A stretch of 49,420 nucleotides of DNA from Bacillota bacterium (lineage in GTDB: Bacteria > Vulcanimicrobiota > JAJTBE01). Both the position numbers and the translations under genes were made by a program. Below are positions 7,954 to 16,937 of this stretch, piece by piece; positions within the stretch are counted from its first letter, which is position 1, and every line of letters begins with the position of its first letter. Under the pieces are notes generated by a model. That model saw only the letters and a program-made list of their open reading frames with translations. It had not been told where the DNA came from and did not search any database. The stretch lies in contig JAJTBE010000165.1 of assembly GCA_021287065.1 (NCBI GenBank), positions 1 through 49,420 of the forward strand, read 5' to 3'.

Positions 7954-9267
7954 TTATAATTTTCTCAGTTCACACCAGTTTTTGTATCTACTTATATCAA
8001 GTTTGTCATATTTTGACTGAATTTTGTCAAGAATTTCACCATGGAGTTCCTCTTGTGCGTGCAAGGGAAAATAAACTGACATTCCGCCGGGTTTTTCACT
8101 CATGTTTCCACCTGCTGAAAGCTCTTCGGGAGGAAGTTTATCTGACTCCGCAAAGAAGCCGGAGATCATCGAACTTTGGAGCGATTCTGCCAAAGCTGTT
8201 GCTGCCTTTGCCACAGAAGAGCCTTTTAATCTGTCATTTTTAATTATATTTGTACAGAAGCTTTTCAAATCTGTGTAATCAGAAAAAACCGGGTCTTTTC
8301 TTTGTGACAGATAAGGTTTTGCACTGTTCTCCACAATTTCTTTCAATTCATTTCTGCTCAAGCTGGAGTTCAGAAGTTCGAAGGAGAGCTTGTCAAGAAG
8401 TGAAGCAGTCTTTTCAAGTTTTTCCGATTGAAATGCTGCTATGGCCGGTATTCTCTGAGGCACTGAAGATGCTGATTCCACAATGATTTTTGCCGTTTCA
8501 GCGGGTGACACATCTTCGTTGTTGTGAATTTTATCTTCCATTGCCGATATTGCTTTACCAAGGGGAAGGCCCTGTCTGTATTCGGGTTTTTCGGATGCCA
8601 CCAGAAATTGCGAATTATCTTTCAGGTGATGCAGAGGTTCCAGCTGTCCCATAAAACATGAATTAAAAGTGATAATGTCGGGTTTGATTCCCGTCCGGGA
8701 TGAAGCTTCATCAAGGGCGTTTTTTATATCGGGAACAGGCATCAGCTCCGTTTTCCGCGAGTTGGTGACAGCACCGAGGAAGCCCCCTGCGTGGCCTCCG
8801 ATAACAAGCATGGTATGCTTTGCAGGGTATTTTTTCATCCCCCATTCTACAAAATCACTGAGAGTGCGGGAATCAGCCATATTGACATCTTTCAGGTCCT
8901 CAACAGGCTTTGAAGACATCTCCCTGCCGCTGTCCTGATTTTTTGTAATATAAAACCTTTTTACACCTGACTGGAAGGCATTATCCGCAGTTCCTGCCCT
9001 GCCAAGTTGAAGGGCAATATTTATTTTTTCCGAGGATCCGGTTTTTTCCAGTTCCTTAATAGCCTGCTGAGAATACCCATCTATATCAGATGTGGCAGAT
9101 GAATATATCAGAATGCTCCATTCAGCTTTTTGATTTTTCTCAAAACTATCGGTACAGGATGAAATCATATCTTGATTTTCGTCCTGTACTGACAGATTTT
9201 TTCTGTTTTTTTCTAAACCGGTACCGGAGTTAACACCGGTTTGGTTCAATCCCATCCGTATTTCCAT
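7954..9267 (-). CDS. Clostripain-family (peptidase C11) cysteine peptidase-like protein
   Basis: 437 residues. The C11 core is visible: WSILIYSSATSDIDGYSQQA (first strand and helix), TMLVIGGHAGGFLGA with the catalytic His near 154, and DIITFNSCFMGQLEPLHHL with the catalytic Cys near 204. C11 enzymes are caspase-fold proteases usually cutting after Arg or Lys. Residues 1-45 are polar and disordered. There is no signal peptide, which is unusual because many relatives are exported. The C-terminal half is helical with the segment MSEKPGGMSVYFPLH typical of the family (the substrate-pocket strand after a Gly-Ser/Asn stretch). It starts 9 nt after uppP with AAGGGG as ribosome-binding site, so the two are likely co-transcribed. 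Substrate unknown. Confidence 0.8.
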   Translation of the reverse strand: MEIRMGLNQTGVNSGTGLEKNRKNLSVQDENQDMISSCTDSFEKNQKAEWSILIYSSATSDIDGYSQQAIKELEKTGSSEKINIALQLGRAGTADNAFQSGVKRFYITKNQDSGREMSSKPVEDLKDVNMADSRTLSDFVEWGMKKYPAKHTMLVIGGHAGGFLGAVTNSRKTELMPVPDIKNALDEASSRTGIKPDIITFNSCFMGQLEPLHHLKDNSQFLVASEKPEYRQGLPLGKAISAMEDKIHNNEDVSPAETAKIIVESASSVPQRIPAIAAFQSEKLEKTASLLDKLSFELLNSSLSRNELKEIVENSAKPYLSQRKDPVFSDYTDLKSFCTNIIKNDRLKGSSVAKAATALAESLQSSMISGFFAESDKLPPEELSAGGNMSEKPGGMSVYFPLHAQEELHGEILDKIQSKYDKLDISRYKNWCELRKL

Positions 9268-9276
9268 TTTTTCCCC

Positions 9277-10101
9277 TTATCTGATTACGCCGGCAACGGC
9301 AAGAATAATAAGCAGCATACCGAGGATAACTCTATAAACGGTAAACCCGAAGAAGCTGTTTTTGTTGAGGAAGTTAAGCAGGTATTTAATACAGACAAAT
9401 CCGGAAATTACGGCAGCTAACATCCCAACGGCATACATTGTCAGCTCTCCGTTATTCGGATGATGTTTGAAAAGGCTTATAAGGCCGTGTAAAGATATAG
9501 CAGTTATCAGAGGTACAGAAATCAGAAAGGAGTATCTTGCGGAGTCTTTTCTTGTGAGACCAAGCATAAGAGCGGCAGTCATACATATACCGGATCTTGA
9601 GACTCCGGGGAAGAGTGCTATCGCCTGAAACAAGCCTACAATAAGGGCGTCTTTCCAGGTTACATCGGTAACTTTCTTTTCTTTCCTGCCCTTTTTATCA
9701 GCCAGAAACAAAACGATGCCAAATATTATAAGCATAGAGCTAATCAGGTAAGTATTGTTGATATTTTCAAGCTGATCGCCGAATTTCACACCAAAGAGTC
9801 CTGCGGGAATGGTGCTGATACATAGAAACCAGAACAGGTTAATGGCGGGTTCTCCGTAAAGTTTTCCTTTAAACAGTGATCTGAGGACGCCTTTTGCGAT
9901 ATTGATAAGATCCTTGCGGAAATAGATTACCAAAGCAATGAGAGTTCCCATGTGAAGCATAATGTCGTAAGTTTTGGACGGGTCGGGAAAGTGAAATACA
10001 TTTCTTGTTATAAGCAAATGGGCGGAAGATGATACAGGCAGAAACTCGGTAGCGCCCTGAATCAGACCGAGTATGATGGCCTGAAAATAATTAAGACTCA
10101 A
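9277..10101 (-). CDS. uppP: Undecaprenyl-diphosphatase UppP/BacA
   Basis: 274 residues, starting at TTG 10101 (MSLNYFQAIILG) with AAGGAG seven bases upstream; the open frame extends to 10161, but that part overlaps a terminator. The enzyme removes a phosphate from undecaprenyl diphosphate to recycle the lipid carrier for peptidoglycan and other envelope polymers. Both family signatures are intact: GATEFLPVSSSAHL near residues 17-30 and FPGVSRSGICM near 165. It has seven to eight hydrophobic segments and the usual length (about 270). It is followed 9 nt later by the clostripain-like gene. Confidence 0.95.
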   Translation of the reverse strand: MSLNYFQAIILGLIQGATEFLPVSSSAHLLITRNVFHFPDPSKTYDIMLHMGTLIALVIYFRKDLINIAKGVLRSLFKGKLYGEPAINLFWFLCISTIPAGLFGVKFGDQLENINNTYLISSMLIIFGIVLFLADKKGRKEKKVTDVTWKDALIVGLFQAIALFPGVSRSGICMTAALMLGLTRKDSARYSFLISVPLITAISLHGLISLFKHHPNNGELTMYAVGMLAAVISGFVCIKYLLNFLNKNSFFGFTVYRVILGMLLIILAVAGVIR

Positions 10102-10133
10102 GTTGTTGCTCCTTTTTGGGGTAGGTATTTTGC

Positions 10134-10171
10134 TTCTAAAATAAAGAGGCGAAACTTGCATTTCGCCTCTG
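10134..10171 (-). terminator. Terminator of the beta-barrel gene
   Basis: AGAGGCGAAA / TTTCGCCTCT is a 10-bp stem with loop TGCAAG, then TTTATTTTAG on the minus strand. It lies between the beta-barrel stop and the uppP start. Confidence 0.9.
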
Positions 10172-10197
10172 AATGTTCATTTCCTTGTCAGTTCGAA

Positions 10198-10995
10198 TTA
10201 GAATTCGTATCTGACTGTGAATGCGGGACCGTTCCAATAGATATTGGATGAGTCGCCGTTGTTTTTGCTCAAACGGGTACCGAATGCTCTGTACTCAAAT
10301 GTAGCATACCAACCGGGTTCCTGGAAGTTCCATCTTGCTCCACCTTTGAAATCGTAAAGGCTGGCGTTTTTAATATCGTTTCCACCCACATCAAACATTC
10401 CTGAGAAATCTCCAAAGAGATAGATTCTCTCTGTAATCCTTTGTTTCCCAGAGAGACCAATAATGGGAATGAAAGAAGCAGTGGGACGGAGAGCGAAGTT
10501 AAATCCTGCCACAACTGAAGGATCCTTCACGATGTTCAGATCGAGGTTCATGTACCTTGCTCCGACTCCGGCATTCAGCGTTGAATCTTCATTACGAACT
10601 ATATTATAGTTGAACATGAATGAAAGTGTGCTGAGTGTAAGTTTTGAGTGCAGTCTGTCGCCGCGAACAATGGGGCGACCGTTGAAAGTAGTGTTACGAT
10701 TGATGGTCTGGTCGCCGGTTGTGCTCATATAGCTGTAGTTGGCTCCCAAACTCCATTTGTCGTTAAATTTCCAGTCGGCATCTGCTGTGAAACCGGTAGC
10801 CTGTTTCAGATTCAGATCTCCGCGCAGGGACAGCGAATTGCCATAGTTTACATTACCATAAAGGCTGTTAAACCATACGCCTGCGTCGTAGCCCTGAGTT
10901 GAATTGATAAAATCATAACTCCAGGCACTATTTACACAGAATGTCAGTGCGAGGAAAAGAACAACGACAAAACCAATAACTCTTTTGCCTGTCAA
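10198..10995 (-). CDS. Outer-membrane beta-barrel protein
   Basis: 265 residues. The signal peptide ends NSAWS-YDF. The mature chain alternates polar and hydrophobic residues in strand-length segments (WSLGANYSYMST, LSTLSFMFNYNIV, TLNAGVGARYMNLDL, RIYLFGDFSGMFDV, YATFEYRAFGTRLS) and ends in FTVRYEF. The terminal Phe is the typical BAM signal. The size fits a small 8-12-stranded barrel, similar to OmpA-like or OmpW-like porins, but no specific family is recognised. It is monocistronic with its own terminator. A 15-bp palindrome in its promoter (11,062-11,076) suggests dedicated regulation. Its presence supports a diderm cell envelope. Confidence 0.85.
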   Translation of the reverse strand: MTGKRVIGFVVVLFLALTFCVNSAWSYDFINSTQGYDAGVWFNSLYGNVNYGNSLSLRGDLNLKQATGFTADADWKFNDKWSLGANYSYMSTTGDQTINRNTTFNGRPIVRGDRLHSKLTLSTLSFMFNYNIVRNEDSTLNAGVGARYMNLDLNIVKDPSVVAGFNFALRPTASFIPIIGLSGKQRITERIYLFGDFSGMFDVGGNDIKNASLYDFKGGARWNFQEPGWYATFEYRAFGTRLSKNNGDSSNIYWNGPAFTVRYEF

Positions 10996-11051
10996 CTTTT
11001 TCCCTCCTTTTTTCTTAATCCGGACATTTTTAAAATATCCTGAGATAAGTA

Positions 11052-11080
11052 ATTATAATTCACCCACACTGTGGGTAAAT
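11052..11080 (-). promoter_or_regulatory. Candidate promoter with 15-bp palindrome for the beta-barrel gene
   Basis: On the minus strand, TATAAT at 11,057-11,052 has a weak -35 (TTTACC at 11,079-11,074) 16 bp upstream. Between and over the -35 lies ACCCACA-C-TGTGGGT (11,062-11,076), a perfect inverted repeat. This is a classic position for a repressor operator; the regulator is unknown. Confidence 0.5.
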
Positions 11081-11183
11081 ATCACTAATTGCTTCTGCAA
11101 AAAAAACATTTTCCCTGCCTGACGGACATTTTTTTTTTGAAAATAACATGTATTTTCAGGCAGGACTTCATGCAGAGCATTGT

Positions 11184-12383
11184 TTATATTAGATTCTTTC
11201 CGTTTTTTTCCTTCTTATTGAAAAAACCAAAATCGGTAAAATCCAGAAGAAGTCTGAGTATGGCGGGTCTTTTAAAAAATTCAGTGATAAAGGGCTTATG
11301 ACTATCGAAGTCTTTGTATTCTGAAACCAGCTTGACTGCTTCGTCAGTAAGGAGAGCTTCAGATACTTTTTCCCACCATTTATCATCCCGGTTTTCAAGA
11401 TACTTCCTCAGGAAAATGCCTGCTCCAATTTCGAAACTGAATTCCCTGCGCCAGTTTTTTTCGTAAGCTCTCAGTTTTGAATAATCAAATCCATTTTGGG
11501 TTTTCGCTGATTTAACGGCATCGGCGAGGAGATGGGCGCATCTGATACCATAATAAATACCGCCGCCTGTTGTTGATTTTAACTGACAGGCTGCATCGCC
11601 TACGATCATAATGCCTGAATCCACGGTTTTTCCGGGAAGACCCAGGGGCATAAGTCTATAGACGGGAGAATGCAGAATCGATTTTATTCTGGGTTTCAGC
11701 ATTGGAGAATTAAGAAAGGCATCAAATTTTTCCTTAATATTGCCTTTCACTATTAAGCCTGCCTTTGCGGTGGAGTCATCGACAGAAACCACATATGCAA
11801 AAGAGCCGGGGGCGTATTCTCCGCCGGGATAGAGTTCTATTCCATCAACATCATCAATTTCTATTTCGACCTGCGCAGAATAATACATGTGTTCAACACC
11901 TGAAAACCCGAGCTTTGCGGGTAGTCCGGATAAAGCTCCTGTGGCAATGACGCAGATTCCAGCTTCCACCTGTTCTTCGGAAGAGCCGATGCTATACTTT
12001 ACAGTAACTCCGTTTTCATGGTTTGTTACATTTTCAACCCTTGCGCCGGTGATGGTTTTCACTCCTGCCTGAACAGCCTGAGTGAAAAGATGCTTGTCAA
12101 ATGCTGATCTGTCTATAAGCAGCGGTTTAATGGGGGTAGGAAGAATCAGGGGATTTCCCCGGGGAAATAATACTTTTACCTTATCAATCCGACTGATTAC
12201 ACAGCTTTCAGGAACCGGCTGGATCAAGCTCAGTTTCTCCCCCACTATTCCCGTGCAATGAACCGGCTCCCCTATTTCACTGTGTTCCTCCAGCATAAGT
12301 ACAGTGAAGCCGGCCCTCGCAAGTTCTCGGGCTGAAACGCAGCCGGCTGGCCCAGCGCCTGCCACTACACAGTCAAATTGCAT
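11184..12383 (-). CDS. Geranylgeranyl reductase-family FAD-dependent oxidoreductase
   Basis: 399 residues. The N-terminal FAD-binding Rossmann motif is VVAGAGPAGCVSARELARAG, followed by LEEHSEIGEPVHCTGIV. This is the pattern of geranylgeranyl reductases and digeranylgeranylglycerophospholipid reductases, including the Cys after the GEP(V/I) strand. A second FAD motif, MIVGDAACQLKSTTGGGIYYGIR, is near residue 265. Family members saturate isoprenoid chains of lipids, quinones or chlorophyll; here the substrate could be a polyprenyl lipid or menaquinone side chain, which is inference. The final ~15 residues are Lys/Phe-rich. It has AGAGG upstream of the ATG and no co-directional partner nearby. 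Confidence 0.85.
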   Translation of the reverse strand: MQFDCVVAGAGPAGCVSARELARAGFTVLMLEEHSEIGEPVHCTGIVGEKLSLIQPVPESCVISRIDKVKVLFPRGNPLILPTPIKPLLIDRSAFDKHLFTQAVQAGVKTITGARVENVTNHENGVTVKYSIGSSEEQVEAGICVIATGALSGLPAKLGFSGVEHMYYSAQVEIEIDDVDGIELYPGGEYAPGSFAYVVSVDDSTAKAGLIVKGNIKEKFDAFLNSPMLKPRIKSILHSPVYRLMPLGLPGKTVDSGIMIVGDAACQLKSTTGGGIYYGIRCAHLLADAVKSAKTQNGFDYSKLRAYEKNWRREFSFEIGAGIFLRKYLENRDDKWWEKVSEALLTDEAVKLVSEYKDFDSHKPFITEFFKRPAILRLLLDFTDFGFFNKKEKNGKNLI

Positions 12384-12639
12384 TAAAACCTCTACATGTT
12401 TTGAAATATATACTGCAGGAGTATCAGCAAAAAAGATTATTTTCCCTAAATCTGATACATATTAGCATAAATAATAAATGCCTGCAATCACCGGAAAGGT
12501 ATTGTAAACAACCGTAATGAACTGTACAATTCTGACATTATCAGGGTATAAGAAAACTAAAGAACGGGTATTTTTCAGGGGGACAGCTTCATCGTAAGAG
12601 AGATGAACGGCAGACATGGGTGTTTGGGGCATTCATACC

Positions 12640-13390
12640 ACAAAGCTCATGAATTAAGGTGATGATTTATCTGATCGACTGCGAGGATCACATCGGTTTG
12701 CCCAGTTCCCGGAGAAAACTTTTTGCACAAAGTTTCCCCGCGCCCACCCTGCAGGCGGGCACCCGCCATCCCAAAACTTTTGAATTAGGGGACCGACCGG
12801 GGGGATTTGGGACCATCAGAGGGATCCACGCTTTTTTAGAAAAAGCGAGGTTACCCTCCGAACCTCCCTCCTTGAAAAACAGAAGTATTGGGGATTGGGA
12901 TTGGTTTTTTTCTGATTTAAGGGGTATTGGGTCAGGGCGGAAGGGCACCGAATTAAGACATGGATTTATCTAATCGCTCAAGGGAATTACAACCGTTTGC
13001 CCAGCTCCCGGAGAAAACTTTTTGAAAAAAGTTTCCCCGCGCCCACCCTGCGGGCGGGCACCCGCCTTCCCAAAACTTTTGAAATTGGGGACCGACGTGG
13101 AGTTGGGGACCGTCAGAGGAGACCACGCTTTTTTGGAAAAGCGAGATCTCCTCCGAACCTCCTCCCTTGAAAAACAGAAGTATTGGGACTGTGGATTTGA
13201 GTAAATATTTCCTAATTCAGTAGCATTGGGGATTTGGGACCCTCAGAGGGAACCACGCTTTTTTGGAAAAGCGAGGTTACCCTCCGAACCTCCCTCCTTG
13301 AAAAACAAGTGTATTGGGCTGGGAATTGGAGTCTTTTTTACTGATTTTAAGGGCATTAAGGCGGGGGGCTTCCTGCCTGACAGGATTTAA
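12640..13390. repeat. Dispersed modular repeat, copy 2 (two 150-nt modules, three 120-nt modules)
   Basis: Order seen: module A1 (about 12,653-12,800), A2 (12,800-12,920), A1 (12,950-13,095), A2 (13,100-13,225), A2 (13,225-13,345). A1 carries the hairpin GGAGAAAACTTTT..AAAAGTTTCC, the GC-rich stem CCCTGCGGGCGGG and the palindrome CCAAAACTTTTGAATTGG. A2 carries GCTTTTTTGGAAAAGC and ends ACTAATTCAGTGGCATTGG or similar. This is the whole gap between the oxidoreductase and the kinase gene; no coding signal. Confidence 0.85.
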
Positions 13391-13423
13391 TAAACGGCAC
13401 AGAACAGGGTTGAGGTGGATTAT

Positions 13424-15289
13424 ATGCTGAAAAAGTGCAGCGCCTGCGGAAAAGAGAACATTGAAACCGCTGAATATTGCGAAGGATGCGGAGGAGATCT
13501 CCCATCAGGTTCAGTTAAACTGCTCAACAACAGATACCAGATTCTGGAAACGGTAAAGTCCGGTGGAATGGGCTGCGTATTCAGAGCCAGAGATACAAGG
13601 CTCGACTCTGTTGCAGCCATTAAAAAAATGTCGCCGTTTTATAAGGATTCGGAAGAAAAAAAATATGCCGAGCAGCGCTTTCTTGATGAGGCAAAAATTC
13701 TTTCGAGACTACACCACAGCGGGCTGCCCAAAGTAATTGACTATTTTACCGAAGAAGACCCCAACACAAAAGAATCATCACAATATCTTGTTATGACCTT
13801 CATTGAAGGCAAAGATCTTGAAACCCTACTGAAACAGAAGTGGAATCTGCATCCCCCCATTGAAGTGGTTCTCGACTATTTCAGACAGATCCTCGAAATT
13901 CTTTCATACCTTCACTCCCAGAATCCGCCCGTAATATACAGGGATATGAAGCCGTCCAATATTATGATTCATTTCGATTCCGTAGCCGGAGGAAGGCAGA
14001 AACATCCTTACGGCAGCGTTTTTCTTGTGGATTTCGGGATAGCAAGAACTTTTGACCCGGAATCAACGGGAACAATGATTGGAACTCCCGGATATGCCGC
14101 TCCTGAGCAATATCAGGGCTTTACTGAACCAAGAAGCGATATTTACTCACTTGGCGTTGTCATTCATTTTATGCTCACAGGCCTCAACCCTGCGGATGGA
14201 AGCAGACCTCCGTTTACTTTTGACCCCGTAGATAAGTTCAATAAAAAATCTCCAAAATACCTTAACGAAATAATATCTGCCATGCTGGATCTTGTTGCCG
14301 GAAAAAGGCCTGAATCTGCCGACGCCATCCTTGACGCTCTCGACAGACAATCCGGTCCGGCGAGGCAGCATAGTCCTTTCCGGGCGCACAAACCTTTGAA
14401 ACAGAGGTCTTCACCGGGTCAGGGTCCCGATGGAATATCGGAAACAGGGCAGGAAAACGAAAATCAAAGTCTTCAGGCTACTCAGGCAATAAAGAGGAAT
14501 GCTTCAGAAGGGCAGAATCGCCAAACTTCAGAAAATCCTGCCTTAATCAGATACAATGAAGAAGAAAAACCTGATTATATGCCGGAATTCTATTCTGCAC
14601 AGAATGTGCAGCAGCCTATTCCTCCACCGCCCCCTGCTTATTATCCTGAGTATGGGGATGAATTTCAGATCGGCGCGAAAAATCAGGTTAAGCCTGCCTT
14701 ACCAGTGGGGTTTCTCGCTATTCTGGTAATTCTGGCTTTGTTTTCAGGTCTTTACGCTTTTTCATCGGATTTCAGGAAGTTTTCCGCAGAGCTGTTTGAT
14801 CCCGGAGATAAAAGCGGAATTCCACTTCATCAGGCTGCATATAAAGGCGATCTCAAAAAAGCGATTCAGCTAATCTCAGATGGCGCCTCTATGGACGAGT
14901 ATGACGGCGAGGGAGTTACCGCATATCATAAAGCTATAAAAAAAGGTCGTCTTGATATAGTCAGGTTTTTCATCGACAGGGGAGTTGATGTTAATCAGGC
15001 TACAAAATACGGAGCAAGGCCTCTGTATATGGCTGCAAAACGCGGCGATACGGAGATGGTGAAGCTTCTGCTTAGCTATAATGCAGATCCCAACCTTAAA
15101 GACATCAACGATGTGAGAGCGATTCACGGAGCTGTGGAAAGTAACAATTATGAGATAGTGGAGCTTCTTATAAAAGCGGGAGCCAACGCCAATGTTGCCA
15201 ACCGCACCGGGGACACCCCACTTATAATTGCCCGGAGAAATAATAACCGGGAAATAGAAAAAATACTGTTAAGCAACGGAGCACGATGA
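13424..15289 (+). CDS. Ser/Thr protein kinase with N-terminal zinc ribbon, one TM helix and ankyrin repeats
   Basis: 621 residues from ATG 13,424 (RBS GAGGTGG; GTG at 13,415 is the alternative). Order of domains: zinc ribbon CSACG..CEGCG (residues 4-24); Hanks-type kinase about 38-310; disordered Pro/Gln linker; TM helix FLAILVILALFSGLYAF near 430; then ankyrin repeats about 465-621 outside the membrane. Kinase motifs are complete: SGGMGCVF glycine loop, AAIKKM lysine, YRDMKPSN catalytic loop, DFGIA, and AAPEQY. It should be an active membrane-bound kinase with the ankyrin array on the far side as a sensor or binding platform. The YRD in place of HRD is common in bacterial homologues. A dispersed repeat lies directly upstream; gspF follows 237 bp later. 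Confidence 0.9.
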   Translation: MLKKCSACGKENIETAEYCEGCGGDLPSGSVKLLNNRYQILETVKSGGMGCVFRARDTRLDSVAAIKKMSPFYKDSEEKKYAEQRFLDEAKILSRLHHSGLPKVIDYFTEEDPNTKESSQYLVMTFIEGKDLETLLKQKWNLHPPIEVVLDYFRQILEILSYLHSQNPPVIYRDMKPSNIMIHFDSVAGGRQKHPYGSVFLVDFGIARTFDPESTGTMIGTPGYAAPEQYQGFTEPRSDIYSLGVVIHFMLTGLNPADGSRPPFTFDPVDKFNKKSPKYLNEIISAMLDLVAGKRPESADAILDALDRQSGPARQHSPFRAHKPLKQRSSPGQGPDGISETGQENENQSLQATQAIKRNASEGQNRQTSENPALIRYNEEEKPDYMPEFYSAQNVQQPIPPPPPAYYPEYGDEFQIGAKNQVKPALPVGFLAILVILALFSGLYAFSSDFRKFSAELFDPGDKSGIPLHQAAYKGDLKKAIQLISDGASMDEYDGEGVTAYHKAIKKGRLDIVRFFIDRGVDVNQATKYGARPLYMAAKRGDTEMVKLLLSYNADPNLKDINDVRAIHGAVESNNYEIVELLIKAGANANVANRTGDTPLIIARRNNNREIEKILLSNGAR

Positions 15290-15526
15290 TTTTTTAAAAA
15301 AAACATGATACGAAAATTCTTCTGATCCAACTGAATCCTTGTTACTACAGGCTTTTGAACCGAAAATAATTTTTTCCGAAAAAAGTTCTAAATTGTATTA
15401 TCGGGGAACTTTGTATGTACTTTTATGATTTATATAATTGTACGAAATTTAGAGTGGCAAAGTCCGGAAAACGAAAAAGTATAAAGAGATCGGAAAAGAA
15501 AACACTCACGGAACGGAGGGAGACTC

Positions 15527-16762
15527 ATGGCAGAATGTACATATTCAGCAGTAGATAAATCCGGTAAGAGAATAACCGGCACCTTAACTGCTCTGGGCAG
15601 AGACGATGTAGCAAACCAACTGGCTGAACAGGATCTGATTGTAACCAAAATTGTCTGCAGTCTCGAGAAGCCAAAAGAAGAAAAGCAAAGCGCACTAAGT
15701 TCTAAGATAAAACTGATACCTGACAGAATTTCATCTGAAGACCTTATGATTTTTACAAGACAGATTGCAACGATGGTCGGGGCAGGATTGACACTGGTTC
15801 AGGCTCTTTATAGCCTTGCAGAAGATATCGATAACCAGAAGATGAAAAAAGTAATCACCGATATTGGAAGCAAAATTCTGGGTGGTATGTCCTTCTCAGA
15901 AGCCCTTAAAACACATCCGGATGTGTTCAACAAGATGTATGTCAATCTTGTAAAAGTCGGCGAAATTGGCGGTAATCTCGAAAAGATTTTAAGGAGCCTT
16001 GCGGAGTACATCGAATCATCAGAGGCTCTCAAAAAGAAAGTCATATCAGCACTATATTACCCTGTTACTGTAATGACATTTGCATTTTTGATTGTCAGCG
16101 GATTGTTCCTGTTTATCATACCGCGCTTTGCGGAAATCTATAAAGGGTTTGGAGCTGCATTGCCCGGTCCAACACTAATATTCCTTAATTTCGCTGAATT
16201 CTTTAAAAGTTTCTACTGGTTAATATTCCTGGTGCTGGTAGGCGGAGTATGGTTTTTCACACGGTCTATCAAAACTCCTACCGGCAGTATGTGGTTCGAC
16301 AGACTAAAACTCTCGATGCCGTTAATTGGGCCTCTGGTTCAGAAGATCGTAATCGCCCGCTTTGCCAAAACCCTGGCGCTCCTTTATCAAAGCGGAGTTC
16401 CGATTATCGAATCCATGTCCATGGTGGCAAGTTCCTGTGGCAACTCCGTGGTTGAGAAGGCAATTCTCACGGCAAGCGAGCAGGTGCTCGACGGTGAAAA
16501 CATTGCGGGGACCCTGGATAAGAGCAAGATCTTCCCGGTTATGGTTATAAACATGATCGATGTGGGAGAAAGAACAGGCAACCTGTCCGATATGCTTAAC
16601 AAGGTGTCTGAATACTATGAAACTCAGGTAAATGCTACGATCAACGGGTTAACCTCTCTACTGGAACCTATTATGGTGATTAACATGGGGATAATAATCG
16701 GCCTGATTGCCGTATGTCTCTTCCTCCCCATCGTCAAACTTCCCACGGTTATAATGACTTAA
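15527..16762 (+). CDS. gspF: Type II secretion/type IV pilus inner-membrane platform protein (GspF/PilC)
   Basis: 411 residues; RBS GGAGGG ten bases before ATG. It begins with the typical N-terminal stretch TYSAVDKSGKRITGTLTA. Two T2SF domains follow, about residues 72-195 (FTRQIATMVGAGLTLVQAL, KVGEIGGNLEKIL) and 270-395 (FAKTLALLYQSGVPIIESM, DVGERTGNLSDML). Three hydrophobic helices lie near 172-192, 220-242 and the C-terminus. It forms the membrane platform turned by the GspE/PilB ATPase to assemble pseudopilin fibres. It is solitary here; a matching ATPase lies at 33.9-35.5 kb on the other strand. Both leaders share TGTACGAAAT. A strong terminator follows. Confidence 0.93.
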   Translation: MAECTYSAVDKSGKRITGTLTALGRDDVANQLAEQDLIVTKIVCSLEKPKEEKQSALSSKIKLIPDRISSEDLMIFTRQIATMVGAGLTLVQALYSLAEDIDNQKMKKVITDIGSKILGGMSFSEALKTHPDVFNKMYVNLVKVGEIGGNLEKILRSLAEYIESSEALKKKVISALYYPVTVMTFAFLIVSGLFLFIIPRFAEIYKGFGAALPGPTLIFLNFAEFFKSFYWLIFLVLVGGVWFFTRSIKTPTGSMWFDRLKLSMPLIGPLVQKIVIARFAKTLALLYQSGVPIIESMSMVASSCGNSVVEKAILTASEQVLDGENIAGTLDKSKIFPVMVINMIDVGERTGNLSDMLNKVSEYYETQVNATINGLTSLLEPIMVINMGIIIGLIAVCLFLPIVKLPTVIMT

Positions 16763-16791
16763 CGGCATTCAAAAGTCTGTCGAAGGGCTGC

Positions 16792-16827
16792 GGAAGGCGT
16801 CTGAAAAGGCGCCTTCTGTTTTTTTTA
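16792..16827 (+). terminator. Terminator after gspF
   Basis: GAAGGCG / CGCCTTC stem followed, one base pair on, by an eight-T run. Confidence 0.9.
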
Positions 16828-16937
16828 ATAAATTTCTCAGAGCATTTTCATATATGCCGGCGAATCAAAAGGAATAATCGGCGGAAAAAGGAATAATCCC
16901 TGAATTTATTTTAGACAAAACTCCAGGAGATGATAAA

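Noticed and set aside
12659-13204. Short open frames with a shared 'PSEPPSLKNRS' motif at five places
   Set aside because: They are translations of the dispersed non-coding repeat; frames differ between copies and starts are not conserved.
15440-15526. c-di-GMP (GEMM) riboswitch before gspF
   Set aside because: GAGTGGCAAAGTCCGG resembles part of the GEMM core, but the GGUAGC-type second half is missing.
16828-16937. T-box leader before cysS
   Set aside because: No T-box core sequence; the only notable feature is a short direct repeat, AAAAGGAATAATC.
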